The position numbers and the translations under genes are program-made. 64,000 nucleotides of DNA from Streptomyces chattanoogensis (lineage in GTDB: Bacteria; Actinomycetota; Actinomycetes; Streptomycetales; Streptomycetaceae): assembly GCF_001294335.1 (NCBI RefSeq), contig NZ_LGKG01000079.1:116283-180282 (forward strand), given 5' to 3'. The stretch's first letter is position 1. Each line of letters begins with the position of its first letter. The notes under the pieces were generated by a model. The model saw only the letters and a program-made list of their open reading frames with translations, ran no database searches and was not told the DNA's origin. Below are positions 45,520 through 54,597 of the stretch, one piece after another.

Positions 45520-45886
45520 GTCCCCACCTTCGCGTCTCCCCTTACTGGAGACTCAAGCCCCTTCGCCTGCCAGGTGCCAACCACCTCTCACCCACAAGTC
45601 TTGACAGTTCGACCGCGAACTCGAGTTCCTGCTGCGCGGCGTACTCACCCGCCAGCGCGCGGTGCGTGCGGTGATCGCCGCCACCCTCACCTGGCCCGAC
45701 GCCCGACCGCAAGGCCGGGTATCCGCTTCGGGCTCATCGACCGTGCGCTCGCACCCCTCCAGGACACCTTGGGGTGCACAAGCCCGCGATCGGCGTCATC
45801 GAGGGTGACGGATCCCGTCGGCATGCACGTCCATCACCCTGACCAGCGCCCTCATCCGGCTCACCTCATGATCGACAAGGCGATAC
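45520..45886. other. Intergenic region with faint coding relic
   Basis: On the plus strand QFDRELEFLLRGVLTRQ (~45606-45655) resembles the last helix of a TetR-type regulator, without start or upstream domain. Otherwise nothing is seen apart from the MerR promoter on the left. Confidence 0.25.
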
Positions 45887-46489
45887 CTAGCGCCGACCTT
45901 GATCGCGAGGTCCGCGCGCGCCCTCCAGGACCAGGTCGACCAGGCGGGGGACCAGGGGCTCTTCCAGTGGCTCGCCGGTGAGCAGTACCCGCGCCAGCAG
46001 GGGGCCTGTGATGGCCTCGACCACCAGGTGGGGGTCGGCATCGGCGGCCAGTTCCCCTCTGTCGATGCCGCGGCGGACGAGGGCTTCGGCGCGCTCGAGG
46101 CGGGTGCTCCAGTAGGAGCGCCGCCCGTCTTCCAGATCGTCGTCACCGCGCACGGTGCCGAGGTGGAGCAGCGCGGTGCCGGCCGGTGTCGCGAGGTATC
46201 GCGCCAGAGCGGTGAACAGTGCGGTGAGGTCCTCGTGCACGTCACCGGTGTCGGGTGTCGGGAGGGCGTGGTCGGAGTGGGTGGCCAGCGCGTCGAAGAT
46301 GAGGTTCTCGCGGGTCTTCCAGCGCCGGTAGACGGAGGTCTCGTGGACGCCGGCCGCGCGCGCGACGGCGCCGACGGTGGTCGCGGCCAGGCCCTGCGAG
46401 GTCAGCAGGTCGACGGTGGCGGCCAGGACGGCCTGGCGCATGCGTTCTCCACGGCGCCTGAGCGGCGGCGCCTCCTTCTCACCCGTCAT
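45887..46489 (-). CDS. TetR family transcriptional regulator
   Basis: This 200-aa regulator has a basic N-terminus (PPLRRRGERMRQAVL) and a TetR HTH (DLLTSQGLAATTVGAVARAAGVHETSVYRRWKTRENL, ~28-64). A C-terminal TetR_C domain (FTALARYLATPAGTALLHLG, VVEAITGPLLARVLLTGEPL) follows. ATG 46489 is 10 bp from a perfect operator-like palindrome (46499-46526). It is divergent from the zinc alcohol dehydrogenase gene at 46604 and almost surely represses it and itself. Confidence 0.92.
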   Translation of the reverse strand: MTGEKEAPPLRRRGERMRQAVLAATVDLLTSQGLAATTVGAVARAAGVHETSVYRRWKTRENLIFDALATHSDHALPTPDTGDVHEDLTALFTALARYLATPAGTALLHLGTVRGDDDLEDGRRSYWSTRLERAEALVRRGIDRGELAADADPHLVVEAITGPLLARVLLTGEPLEEPLVPRLVDLVLEGARGPRDQGRR

Positions 46490-46498
46490 GACACAACA

Positions 46499-46526
46499 CC
46501 CTATCGCAAGTCTTCTTGCGATAGGG
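46499..46526. promoter_or_regulatory. TetR operator 1
   Basis: CCCTATCGCAAG (46499-46510), spacer TCTT, CTTGCGATAGGG (46515-46526): a perfect 12-bp inverted repeat, 10 bp upstream of the tetR start. Confidence 0.8.
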
Positions 46527-46545
46527 GATGGGCGGACGTACGGTG

Positions 46546-46567
46546 TAACGCAAGACGACTTGCGATA
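46546..46567. promoter_or_regulatory. TetR operator 2
   Basis: TAACGCAAG (46546-46554), spacer ACGA, CTTGCGATA (46559-46567): the same half-site as operator 1 with one mismatch. Centres of the two sites are 44 bp apart, about four helical turns. It lies 37 bp before the dehydrogenase start. Confidence 0.75.
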
Positions 46568-46603
46568 ACTCGTAGGTCACCGACCGGAACGAGAGACCCC
46601 ACC

Positions 46604-47614
46604 ATGGAGCTCATGCGCGCCGCGCGGCTGCACCTCCCCTCGCGCACCCTGACGATCGAGGAGGTGCCCAGACCCGTCCCCGGACCCCGGCAGGTCCTGG
46701 TCAAGGTCGAAGCCGCGGGGGTGTGCCTGTCAGACGTCCACCTGATCGACGGCACCCTCACGCCCACATACCTGCAGCAGGAAGCCGTCACTCTCGGGCA
46801 CGAGGTCGCCGGCACCATCGCCGAGCTTGGCCGGGACGTGACCGGCTGGGCGGCTGGGCAGCGGGTCGTGCTGCAGGCGGGGGACATCCGCGACGGCCTC
46901 GTTCTGACGCGCGGGGTCGACTACGACGGCGGCTGGGCCGAGTACGCGCTGGCCGGTGTGGACACACTGTTCAACCTGCCCGACGCGATCCCCTTCGAAC
47001 AGGCGGCGATCATCCCCGACGCCGTCTCCACCCCCTGGGGAGCCATCACCACGACCGCCGGGGTCCGCCCGGCGCAAGCCGTGGGCGTGTGGGGCATAGG
47101 CGGGCTCGGGGCCCACGCCGTACAGCTGCTGCGCGTCGTCGGCGCCTGCCCGATCATCGCCGTCGACCCCCTCCCGGCCGCCCGTCGACGCGCCGTGGAA
47201 TTCGGCGCCGACATGGCCCTGGACCCGGCCGACCCCCAGCTGCGCGAGCAGGTCCTGGCGGCCACCGGAAACCGGGCGCTGGAGGTCGCCTTCGACTTCG
47301 CCGGTGCCGCCGCCGTCCGCGAGCAGGCCCTGACCGTCCTCGCGCCCAAGGGACGCCTGGTCCTGGTCGGGCTGACCGACACACCGCTGACCGTCAACGA
47401 CGGCGCCCTCTTCAGCTATCTCCAGCATCAGATCCTCGGCCACTACGGCTCCGCCGTGGACGCCGTCCCGCAGCTGGTCGCCCTGATGGAAGGCGGCCGG
47501 CTGGACTTCTCACGCTCCGTCTCCGACGTGCTGCCACTCGCCGACGCCGCCAAGGCCGTCCACCGCCTGCACACCAAAGAAGGCGAGCCGATCCGGCTGA
47601 TCCTGCGCCCCTGA
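46604..47614 (+). CDS. Zinc-binding alcohol dehydrogenase family protein (MDR)
   Basis: This 336-aa medium-chain dehydrogenase has catalytic zinc ligands in AAGVCLSDVHLIDG (Cys ~45) and LGHEVAGTI (His-Glu ~68). The four-Cys structural zinc loop of many ADHs is replaced by a short LQAGDIRDGLVLTRGVDYDG segment. The nucleotide-binding domain has GVWGIGGLGAHAVQLLRVVGA and an Asp after the second strand (AVDPL), which suggests NAD preference. ATG 46604 follows GAGAG. It is controlled by the divergent TetR through two operators. The substrate is unknown. Confidence 0.9.
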   Translation: MELMRAARLHLPSRTLTIEEVPRPVPGPRQVLVKVEAAGVCLSDVHLIDGTLTPTYLQQEAVTLGHEVAGTIAELGRDVTGWAAGQRVVLQAGDIRDGLVLTRGVDYDGGWAEYALAGVDTLFNLPDAIPFEQAAIIPDAVSTPWGAITTTAGVRPAQAVGVWGIGGLGAHAVQLLRVVGACPIIAVDPLPAARRRAVEFGADMALDPADPQLREQVLAATGNRALEVAFDFAGAAAVREQALTVLAPKGRLVLVGLTDTPLTVNDGALFSYLQHQILGHYGSAVDAVPQLVALMEGGRLDFSRSVSDVLPLADAAKAVHRLHTKEGEPIRLILRP

Positions 47615-47795
47615 CCCCCTCTTCCACTTCCACCCGATCCGGCACCACCGCCACACCGGCTGAGCCGGTCTGTCATGTCGCGGCACAGTGCCTCCTCGTC
47701 ACCAAGCCGATAGCGGTGGGGGAGACAGCGCAGTCGCAGCGACCGTTCGCGGTCGTTGTGCAAGAACTCAGCAATCCTGCAGAAAGGCGCCACCC

Positions 47796-48740
47796 ATGCC
47801 TCTCGACCCCGCTATCGCTGCCGTCCTCGACCAGGCCAACGCCGTCACCTCGACGCCCATCCGGACAACCGACCCCCAGGTGCTGCGTGAGGCGCAGCGG
47901 CAGCTGTCGGCTACGACGGGCCTGACCCATCCGACAGACGTCGGCTCCGTGCAGGACACCGCGGTGCCCGGTCCCGCCGGGGACGTCCCCGTGCGGATCT
48001 ACCGGCCCGCTGCCGGGGGGCCCGCCCCGACGGTGGTCTTCTTCCACGGCGGCGGCTGGATCACCGGAGACCTGGACACCCACGACCTCGTCACCCGCCG
48101 CCTGTGCCGCGACGCAGGCGCCGTCGTCGTCGCCGTCCACTACCGCCGGGCTCCCGAGCACCCCTTCCCCGCCCCCTACGAGGACTGCCTGGCCGCCACC
48201 CGCCACGTCGCCGACCACATCGAGCAGTACGGCGCCCAGCGCGACCGACTCGCCGTCGCCGGCGACAGCGCGGGCGCCAACCTCGCCGCCGTCATCGCCC
48301 AGACCTTCCGCGACGAGAACCGCCCCCTCGCCGCCCAACTACTCGCCTATCCCGCAACCGACTTCGACGGCAACTACCCGTCCCGCACCGAGAACGCCAC
48401 CGGCTACCTGCTCACCACCGAGAACATCGCCGACCTCCAGCACCTCTATGCCGGAGACGACCCCGCGCTCCGCAGGACCGCCCAGGTCTCCCCGCTGCGC
48501 GCCCAGAGCCTGGCAGGACTGGCACCCGCGATCATCGCCACCGCCCAGTACGACCCGCTGCGCGACGAGGGCCTCGCCTACGCCCAGGCTCTCCGGAACG
48601 CCGAAGTGGAGGTCTTCGTCCGCAACTACGACGGGCTGATCCACGGCTTCCTGAACATGTTCCCCCTCTCGCCCGCGGCCGACGCCGCCGTCACCGAGCT
48701 GTACGCGCAGCTCACCGCCCGGCTCGACACCACGGTCTGA
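47796..48740 (+). CDS. Alpha/beta hydrolase, HSL (family IV) esterase
   Basis: This 314-aa cytoplasmic hydrolase has the hormone-sensitive-lipase oxyanion motif FFHGGGWITG (~82-91), nucleophile elbow AGDSAGANLAA (~155), catalytic Asp in QYDPLRDEG and His in GLIHGFLNM. Family IV esterases favour short acyl chains. ATG 47796 has GAAAGG eight bases upstream. It follows the alcohol dehydrogenase by 181 bp on the same strand and may share its regulation; ester hydrolysis followed by alcohol oxidation would be a logical pair. Confidence 0.9.
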   Translation: MPLDPAIAAVLDQANAVTSTPIRTTDPQVLREAQRQLSATTGLTHPTDVGSVQDTAVPGPAGDVPVRIYRPAAGGPAPTVVFFHGGGWITGDLDTHDLVTRRLCRDAGAVVVAVHYRRAPEHPFPAPYEDCLAATRHVADHIEQYGAQRDRLAVAGDSAGANLAAVIAQTFRDENRPLAAQLLAYPATDFDGNYPSRTENATGYLLTTENIADLQHLYAGDDPALRRTAQVSPLRAQSLAGLAPAIIATAQYDPLRDEGLAYAQALRNAEVEVFVRNYDGLIHGFLNMFPLSPAADAAVTELYAQLTARLDTTV

Positions 48741-48866
48741 GCCGCAAGCACGAAACGGTCCGGGCCGCTTCCCGCTTTGTGCTGACTTGCTGGCCTCGAA
48801 CTGCCGTCTGACCTGCAACGATGCCGTGCCGCGCCGCTTCGGGTTCCACTGGCAGAACCTCAGCCT

Positions 48867-48891
48867 GCCCGCCGAGCCTCGGGAGGCGGGC
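48867..48891. terminator. Terminator between hydrolase and glpK (convergent)
   Basis: GCCCGCC (48867-48873) pairs with GGCGGGC (48885-48891), with an 11-nt loop, immediately beside the glpK stop at 48894. Confidence 0.65.
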
Positions 48892-48893
48892 CG

Positions 48894-50408
48894 TCAGGGC
48901 GGGTTCGGCTGCGCGATCCAGCTGAGCGAGCGCTCGACTGCCCGCTTCCAGTTCTCGTACTCCGACTGGCGCCGCCGGGGGTCCATGTCCGGCAGCCACT
49001 GGGCGGCCCGGTGCCAGTTGCGGCGCAGGACCTCCAGGTCGGGCCAGTAGCCGGCGGCGAGTCCCGCTGCGTAGGCGGCGCCCAGCGAGACCGTCTCGAC
49101 GGCCATGGGGCGCACCACGGGCACGTCGAGCACGTCGGCCAGGAACTGCATGAGCAGGTTGTCGGACGTCATGCCGCCGTCCACCTTGAGCACCTTCAGG
49201 GCGAGCGAGGAGTCGGCGTTCATGGCGTCGACCACCTCCCGGGTCTGCCAGCCGGTGGCCTCCAGCACGGCGCGGGCCAGGTGCCCCTTGGTGATGTACG
49301 AGGTGAGGCCGACGATGACGCCGCGGGCGTCGCTGCGCCAGTGCGGCGCGTACAGGCCGGAGAACGCCGGGACGATGTAACAGCCACCGTTGTCCTCGAC
49401 GGTGCGCGCAAGGGTCTCGATCTCGGGGGCGGTACTGATCAGCCCCAGCCGGTCACGGAACCACTGGACCAGTGCGCCGGTGACGGCGATCGGGCCTTCG
49501 AGTGCGTAGACCGCGGGCTGGTCCTCGATCTTGTAGGCGACGGTGGTGAGCAGTCCGTGCCGGGACCGTACGAGGTCGGTGCCGGTGTTGAGCAGCAGGA
49601 AGCTGCCGGTTCCGTAGGTGCACTTCGCCTCGCCGCGGGCGAAGCAGGTCTGTCCGAACAGCGCCGCCTGCTGGTCACCGAGTGCCGCGGTGATACGGAC
49701 ACCGGGGAGGACGGAACGGGCGGCTCCGTAGGTCTCGGCCGAGGAGTGGATCTCCGGGAGCATCGGGCGGGGGACCCCGAAGAACTCCAGCAGCTCCTCG
49801 TCCCAGTCGAGGGTGCTGATGTTCATGAGCATGGTGCGGCTGGCGTTGGTGACGTCGGTGATGTGCAGGCCGCCGGCTCGCCCGCCGGTGAGGTTCCAGA
49901 TCAGCCAGCTCTCCATCGTGCCGAACAGCACCTCGCCGTCCTCGGCGCGCTGCCGCAGCCCGTCGACGTGGTCGAACAGCCAACGGATCCGGGGCGCGGA
50001 GAAGTACGTGGAAGGGGGCAGGCAACAGCGCTGGAGGAAGAACTCGTCCCCGGGCTGGCGTCTGAGCTCCTCGACCAGCGGAGCCGTGCGGGTGTCCTGC
50101 CAGACGATCGCCCTGCCCAGCGGGGTGCCCGTACGCCGGTCCCACAGCACGGTTGTCTCACGCTGGTTGGCGATCCCGACGGCGGCGACCTCGTCGGGGC
50201 CGACATCGGCGTCGGAGAGCGCCTGCGGCACCACGCGCTGCAGGGTCTGCCAGATCTCGACGGCGTCGTGCTCAACCCACCCGGGCTGAGGGAAGTGCTG
50301 CTGGTGCTCCCGCTGGGCGACCGACACCAGCCGCCCCTGGTGGTCGAACAGGATGCATCGGGTGGAGGTGGTGCCCTGGTCGATGGACATCACATACCGC
50401 TCAACCAT
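48894..50408 (-). CDS. glpK: Glycerol kinase
   Basis: This 504-aa FGGY-family kinase phosphorylates glycerol to glycerol-3-phosphate. Hallmarks: [16 protein letters not shown] (N-terminal phosphate loop), [38 protein letters not shown], and [27 protein letters not shown] near the C-terminus. ATG 50408 with GGAAGG upstream is preferred to ATG 50432. It sits 36 bp behind the IclR/GylR gene on the same strand, the same order as in the S. coelicolor gyl region, but glpF and glpD do not follow; the gene ends at a terminator. It may be a second glycerol kinase. Confidence 0.95.
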   Translation of the reverse strand: MVERYVMSIDQGTTSTRCILFDHQGRLVSVAQREHQQHFPQPGWVEHDAVEIWQTLQRVVPQALSDADVGPDEVAAVGIANQRETTVLWDRRTGTPLGRAIVWQDTRTAPLVEELRRQPGDEFFLQRCCLPPSTYFSAPRIRWLFDHVDGLRQRAEDGEVLFGTMESWLIWNLTGGRAGGLHITDVTNASRTMLMNISTLDWDEELLEFFGVPRPMLPEIHSSAETYGAARSVLPGVRITAALGDQQAALFGQTCFARGEAKCTYGTGSFLLLNTGTDLVRSRHGLLTTVAYKIEDQPAVYALEGPIAVTGALVQWFRDRLGLISTAPEIETLARTVEDNGGCYIVPAFSGLYAPHWRSDARGVIVGLTSYITKGHLARAVLEATGWQTREVVDAMNADSSLALKVLKVDGGMTSDNLLMQFLADVLDVPVVRPMAVETVSLGAAYAAGLAAGYWPDLEVLRRNWHRAAQWLPDMDPRRRQSEYENWKRAVERSLSWIAQPNPP

Positions 50409-50444
50409 GATCAGCCTTCCGTTGCGGTGCACGAGGGCGCGGGC

Positions 50445-51212
50445 TCACCAGCGGGCGGCCCCCAGATCTCTGGAGATCGCACGGGCGGCGTGGCGAACCT
50501 GGGTGACCAGGTCCGGCTGCGGGACCCCTTTGGAGTCGCAGATCCGCTCGACCGTGCCGGAGACGCCGATGGCGCCCACCACGAGGCCGCCGTGGCCCCG
50601 GATCGGCGCGGCGATGCCGGCCTCGTCCGTGATCATCTCTTGCACTTCGGCAGCCCACCCGAGCTCCCGGACCTCAGTGAGCGCCCGGGTGAGCCGCTCC
50701 GGGGTGACCAGGGTGTGCCGGGTGTACGCCTCCAGTCCGGCCTCCACGGCCGGCTCCAGCGGCACACCGCCGAAGGCCAGCAGCACCTTGCCGAGCGAGG
50801 AGGCGTGCAGGGGCAGCAGCGTGCCCACGTCGAGGGTCTGGAGGGTGTCGTCGGGGCGGAAGACGTGGTGGACGATGAGCACCTTGCCCTCCAGGGGAGC
50901 GCCCAGGCGGACCGCCTCCCCGCTACGGGCAGCCAGGGCGTCGGCCCAGTTGATGGAGCGGGACCGCAGCTCGTTCACGTCGAGGTAGCTGGTGCCCAAG
51001 TGCAGCAGCGCGGCCCCGAGCTGGTACTTTCCGGTCGTGGGGTCCTGCTCGACGAAGTCGATGTTCTGCAAGGTGCGCAGAATGCCGTGCGTGGTGCCCT
51101 TCGCCAGTCCGAGCGACGCGGCCACCTCACCCAGCCCGAGCCGACGGGGCCCGCTGGCGAGCAGACGCAGGATTGCTGCCGCCCGTTCGATCGACTGGAC
51201 CGGGCCGGCCAT
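50445..51212 (-). CDS. gylR: IclR family regulator (GylR-like, glycerol operon)
   Basis: This 255-aa regulator has an N-terminal winged helix (QSIERAAAILRLLASGPRRLGLGEVAASLGLAKGTTHGILRTL, residues ~5-47) and an IclR effector domain (~80-250; LHASSLGKVLLAFGGV, ITDEAGIAAPIRGHGGLVVGAIGVSG). Glycerol-3-phosphate is the expected inducer by analogy with GylR of S. coelicolor. ATG 51212 is used; the extra upstream codons to 51311 do not look like protein. It is cotranscribed with glpK and divergent from the anti-sigma ATPase gene. Confidence 0.9.
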   Translation of the reverse strand: MAGPVQSIERAAAILRLLASGPRRLGLGEVAASLGLAKGTTHGILRTLQNIDFVEQDPTTGKYQLGAALLHLGTSYLDVNELRSRSINWADALAARSGEAVRLGAPLEGKVLIVHHVFRPDDTLQTLDVGTLLPLHASSLGKVLLAFGGVPLEPAVEAGLEAYTRHTLVTPERLTRALTEVRELGWAAEVQEMITDEAGIAAPIRGHGGLVVGAIGVSGTVERICDSKGVPQPDLVTQVRHAARAISRDLGAARW

Positions 51213-51375
51213 GAGGCAATCGTAGTCCCGCGGTCGGCATCTGCCAGAAGGGACGGCCCTCCGCAGGCTAGCGTTCGGTAATGCCGACCGCCGTTCATTG
51301 ACCGCCTCCACCGTCCCTCATAGCGTCCCTCTCAAGCCCGGCATCCAGCCGGTAGTGGGCCTCGGAGGAGGCAGC

Positions 51376-51798
51376 ATGACGGCACAGCTTGAAGCGGCGG
51401 TGCGGGAGGCGGTCGGACACGTCTTTCCGCTGCCGCACATCCCCGAGGCCGTCTCGGTCGTACGCCGGCGGGTGCGTACGGTCCTGGCCGACTGGAACCT
51501 GGCCCCGGGCCTCGCCGAGGACGCGCTCCTCGTGATCTCGGAGATGATCACCAACGCGGTCGTCCACGCCCTGCCGCCGGCGGTGCTGCGGCTGTCACTG
51601 GTCGTCGACGGGAGCAACGCCCTGCGCGTCGAGGTCACCGACGCGGGGCCTGCGACGGCGGACGGACGGCCGGTCGTCGAGCCCCACGCGGGCGAGCACG
51701 GCCGCGGGCTCGGCATCGTCACCGCCCTGGCGGCCGAGTACGGAACGCAGGTCCACGCGGGCGGTATCACACGGTGGGCGGAACTCCTCGCAGCGTGA
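51376..51798 (+). CDS. ATP-binding protein, RsbW-like anti-sigma factor type
   Basis: This 140-aa protein is a single HATPase_c_2 domain. It has HIPEAVSVVRRRVRTVLADW at the N-terminus, N-box LLVISEMITNAVVHA, G1-box VTDAGPA and G2-box GRGLGIVTALA. Proteins like this are very numerous in Streptomyces; some are serine kinases/anti-sigma factors, most are uncharacterised. ATG 51376 with GGAGGAGG seven bases upstream is chosen over an in-frame TTG at 51298. No STAS partner or sigma gene lies beside it. Confidence 0.88.
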   Translation: MTAQLEAAVREAVGHVFPLPHIPEAVSVVRRRVRTVLADWNLAPGLAEDALLVISEMITNAVVHALPPAVLRLSLVVDGSNALRVEVTDAGPATADGRPVVEPHAGEHGRGLGIVTALAAEYGTQVHAGGITRWAELLAA

Positions 51799-52112
51799 GC
51801 CGGCAGGCGCGGGGCCGCGCACGCACGACGAGGCGCCTGCGGGGAGTCGTTCCCCGTCCACGGCGGGCGACGCTGCCCCACGAGAAGGCGGCGGTGATCG
51901 CCTGGTTCGAGTCCCAGCCGGGCATCACGGCACAGGTGACGATGAGTTCGGTGGTGACGGTCATCTCGTCCAGCTGCCACTCGGTGAGCTGATGCACCGC
52001 CGGCAGCGTGCCGTCGTCGGCGGGGTCTGGCTCAGACGCCGGGACCGGGCCGTGAACGCCGGCCGATATCGATGTTGGTGCCGCAGCGGGACCTGCCCGA
52101 CTGGGTCGCCGG
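51799..52112. other. Intergenic stretch without supported gene
   Basis: A leftward frame (51767-51997) begins LTEWQLDEMTVTTELIVTCAV and DSNQAITAAFSW before falling into Arg-rich shadow text of the upstream gene. It might be the start of a broken small gene, but no family is recognised. Confidence 0.3.
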
Positions 52113-52940
52113 TCAGCTCGCGACGATCAGGTAGTAGTCGAGGATCCGCTGTTCGTAGGCCCGCAAGAAGCTCCGGGGCCAGGTCCCTACGGCCCACTGT
52201 CGGCTCAGCCAGAGGTCCCACCCGGGCCAGACGTGCCGCCCGATCGGCTCGGCGCGTACCTTCGTCAGCCCGGCCGTGGTGAACGCCTCCGTGATCGCTG
52301 TCACCGGTCGTGCGATGTCCAGGCCGTTCGCGTAGGTATCCAGCAGCCCCGCCAGCTGCCCGGGCCGTCCCGGCGCATCGTCCACCGTGAAGAAGCTCGC
52401 CACAGCCACCCGGCCACCGGGGCGCAACACCCGTGCCGTCTCGGCGGCGAAAGCGGCAAGATCCGGGAAATGCTGTGCGGCCTCCACACTGACGACCGCG
52501 TCGAACTCCCCGTCCGGGAAGGGCATCCGTTCCGCGGCCCCCTGTGCGAACCGCAGCCGTCCCTGCTCCCGCATCAGTAAGTCGGCGTGCGCACTGCGCG
52601 CCCGCTGCAGCTGCTGTGGGTGGATGTCCATGCCGGTGACGGCGGCCGGTGCATACTCGCGCAGGGCCAGTGCACAGCCCATCCCCAGCCCACAGCCCAC
52701 TTCCAGGACCTTCACCTCCTCCAAGGGGCCGGCGAGGTCCAGGACACGCCGGTAGAGATCCTCCTGACTGCGGATCCGATCCGCCTCGCCGAGCGGGGCG
52801 TCGAGGTCGACAGCACGCCAGTAGCCGAAGTTGATGAACCCCCCGGCGAAGATCGCCTTCGCGCTCAGATCAGCGGGACCGTACGTCTCCTCCACCATGG
52901 GGCGCATGGGGGGACAGGACTGCCGAGCACTGTCTGGCAT
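52113..52940 (-). CDS. SAM-dependent methyltransferase (class I)
   Basis: This 275-aa class I methyltransferase has motif I VLEVGCGLGMGCALAL (~88-103), the acidic residue in VTGMDIHPQQL and motif III/post-I text FDAVVSVEAAQHFPDL and VLRPGGRVAVASFF. The N-terminal GGFINFGYW resembles natural-product C- and O-methyltransferases. ATG 52940 has a near-perfect AGGAGGT eight bases upstream, which decides the start against ATG 52973 and later Met codons. It lies 404 bp downstream of the P450 on the same strand and beside the PKS, so polyketide tailoring is plausible but unproven. Confidence 0.88.
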   Translation of the reverse strand: MPDSARQSCPPMRPMVEETYGPADLSAKAIFAGGFINFGYWRAVDLDAPLGEADRIRSQEDLYRRVLDLAGPLEEVKVLEVGCGLGMGCALALREYAPAAVTGMDIHPQQLQRARSAHADLLMREQGRLRFAQGAAERMPFPDGEFDAVVSVEAAQHFPDLAAFAAETARVLRPGGRVAVASFFTVDDAPGRPGQLAGLLDTYANGLDIARPVTAITEAFTTAGLTKVRAEPIGRHVWPGWDLWLSRQWAVGTWPRSFLRAYEQRILDYYLIVAS

Positions 52941-53343
52941 ACAGTGGCACCTCCTGGAACCGCAAGACGTCATGTGAGCGCCATGCTGGCACTCTCACGG
53001 CGAGTCCCGTGGAAGAACTGGCCGACCGCAGTGGTGCCGTAGGAGCCGGAGCCGGAGCCGGAGCCAAGGAAGAACCGCAGCGTGCACTTCCATGCCCCCG
53101 GGGCGCTCTGGTCATTCGGTGACGTCCCCGACACGTACCTGCGGCTGCACGGCGACCGGACGGGCCGAGGCGGACGAGGTCTGCTCGTCGGGTGCCCCGA
53201 GACCATCGCGGCCGCGTGACCGGACAACCGGACGCGGGCCGATCTCTGAGTTGATATCCCGTCCGGGGGACTCTTTTTCGGTGCCGTCCGCACCCTGACC
53301 TCCCATGGCATCCCAGGCAGCGCCGTCATGGCCCCGGTCAGCC
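52941..53343. other. Intergenic region with hexamer repeat and possible gene tail
   Basis: On the plus strand HFHAPGALWSFGDVPDTYLRL (~53083-53145), continuing to a stop at 53216-53218, reads like a protein C-terminus, with no start or upstream domain. The rest shows no coding text. Confidence 0.3.
53042..53065. repeat. (GGAGCC)4 hexamer repeat
   Basis: Four perfect GGAGCC units in tandem, in the gap between the methyltransferase and P450 genes. On the methyltransferase strand it lies about 100 bp upstream of that gene. Confidence 0.7.
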
Positions 53344-54537
53344 CTACCAGGTGATCCGGAGCTCGGCGAAGCCGCCCGACAGCTGGCCCTCCTTCAGGCG
53401 CAGCTGCTCCACCGGGAGTTCCAGGCGCAGCTCCGGCAGGCGGGTGAACAGCTTGGTGAACATCGTCCTGAGCTCCAGGCGGGCGAGGGGGGCGCCGATG
53501 CAGTGCCAGATGCCGTGGCCGAAGCTCAGATGCGGATTGGGGTTCCTTGTGGCGTCGAATTCCTCCGGCCCTGTGAACGCCCGCTCGTCGAAGTTGGGCA
53601 GGCCGAGGTCGAACAGGACCAGGTCCCCGGTCCGTATCGTCACCCCGCCAAATTCCATGTCCTCGCTGGCGTAGCGCGGCGGCAGGACCGACCCGCCGGC
53701 CCGGGCGGTCCGCAGCACTTCCTCGACGGCGCGCGTCATCACGTCGGGGTCGGCCAGCGCTGCCGCGCGCTGACCCGGATGGGCGGCCAGCAGCACCACG
53801 CCGTTGTCCATGATGCTCGCGACGCTGTCCAGACCGGCGAACAGCAGCCCCATGGCCAGATGTGCCACGCGGTCCTCGGGCAGCTCGCCGTCGTTCAGCC
53901 GGGAGATGATGTCGGGGCCGGGCTCGGTCCGCTTGAGCTCGACCAGCCCCTCCACGTACGCGAACAGGTCGCCCTGCGCCCGTACAGCGCTCTCGCGGTC
54001 GTCCAGTTTGGCGATACCGGCCAGCAGCGTGGTCAGCTCCGCACGGCGCTGCGGCGGCACTCCGATGACATCGCAGAGGACCGTGAGGGCGAACGGCACG
54101 GAGAGCCCGCCGTGCAGGTCGCCGGGAGACCCCTGGGCGATGAACGCGTCCAGCAGGGTGTCCGCGGCCTCCTCCACCTTCGGCTTCATTTCCAGCACGC
54201 GCCGGGCCGAGAACAACGGCGTGAGCAGGCGGCGGGTCTCGGCGTGCTGCCGACGCCCGGCCTCGGCGTCGGCGTCGCTGATCAGCAGGTCCAGGAAGGG
54301 GCTGCGTACGTACTGCGCGGCGGAGGCCGGGTCGGGGTGCGTGCGGCCGATGCGCTCGTCGTGCAGCAGCTGCTTGAGCTCGGCGTGGCGGGTCACCAGC
54401 CACGCCTCGTCCCCGGCGGGTGTGCGCACCCGGTGGATCGGCCCCCGGTCCTGCAAGGCGCGCAGAAGCGGGCTCAGCTCCAGCATCTTGGGCGGTTCGA
54501 GGGTGAGGCAGGGCAGATCGTGGGAGGCGGCGGTCAT
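53344..54537 (-). CDS. Cytochrome P450 (bacterial class I, CYP105/107-like)
   Basis: This 397-aa P450 has heme ligand Cys346 in LSFGHGIWHCIGAPLARLEL, ExxR at Glu273-Arg276 (EEVLR) and I-helix LLFAGLDSVAS (234-240). There the usual acid-Thr pair is Asp-Ser. PPRYASEDMEFGGVTIR is the conserved stretch before the meander. Such enzymes hydroxylate or epoxidise polyketides. The ATG at 54537 has AAGGGG on the coding strand about seven bases upstream and a pentamer repeat further up. It diverges from the PKS gene (start 54850), which makes a role in tailoring the PKS product likely. It also shares GDEAWLV-type text with the CYP121-like enzyme at 17701, but the two are otherwise different families. 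Confidence 0.92.
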   Translation of the reverse strand: MTAASHDLPCLTLEPPKMLELSPLLRALQDRGPIHRVRTPAGDEAWLVTRHAELKQLLHDERIGRTHPDPASAAQYVRSPFLDLLISDADAEAGRRQHAETRRLLTPLFSARRVLEMKPKVEEAADTLLDAFIAQGSPGDLHGGLSVPFALTVLCDVIGVPPQRRAELTTLLAGIAKLDDRESAVRAQGDLFAYVEGLVELKRTEPGPDIISRLNDGELPEDRVAHLAMGLLFAGLDSVASIMDNGVVLLAAHPGQRAAALADPDVMTRAVEEVLRTARAGGSVLPPRYASEDMEFGGVTIRTGDLVLFDLGLPNFDERAFTGPEEFDATRNPNPHLSFGHGIWHCIGAPLARLELRTMFTKLFTRLPELRLELPVEQLRLKEGQLSGGFAELRITW

Positions 54538-54560
54538 GGGAAGGCCCCTTACGTGTGCTT

Positions 54561-54597
54561 GGTGAGGTGAGGTGAGGTGAGGTGACGTGACGTGACG
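54561..54597. repeat. Pentanucleotide repeat GGTGA/CGTGA in P450 leader
   Basis: Five units of GGTGA followed by two of CGTGA and a degenerate tail, in tandem, 24 bp upstream of the P450 start codon. It falls in the likely 5' untranslated leader. Confidence 0.75.

Noticed and set aside
51767..51997. 76-codon leftward frame starting LTEWQLDEM
   Set aside because: The first ~40 residues look protein-like and I considered an SsgA-type gene, but the family motifs are absent and the rest is shadow text of the neighbouring gene.
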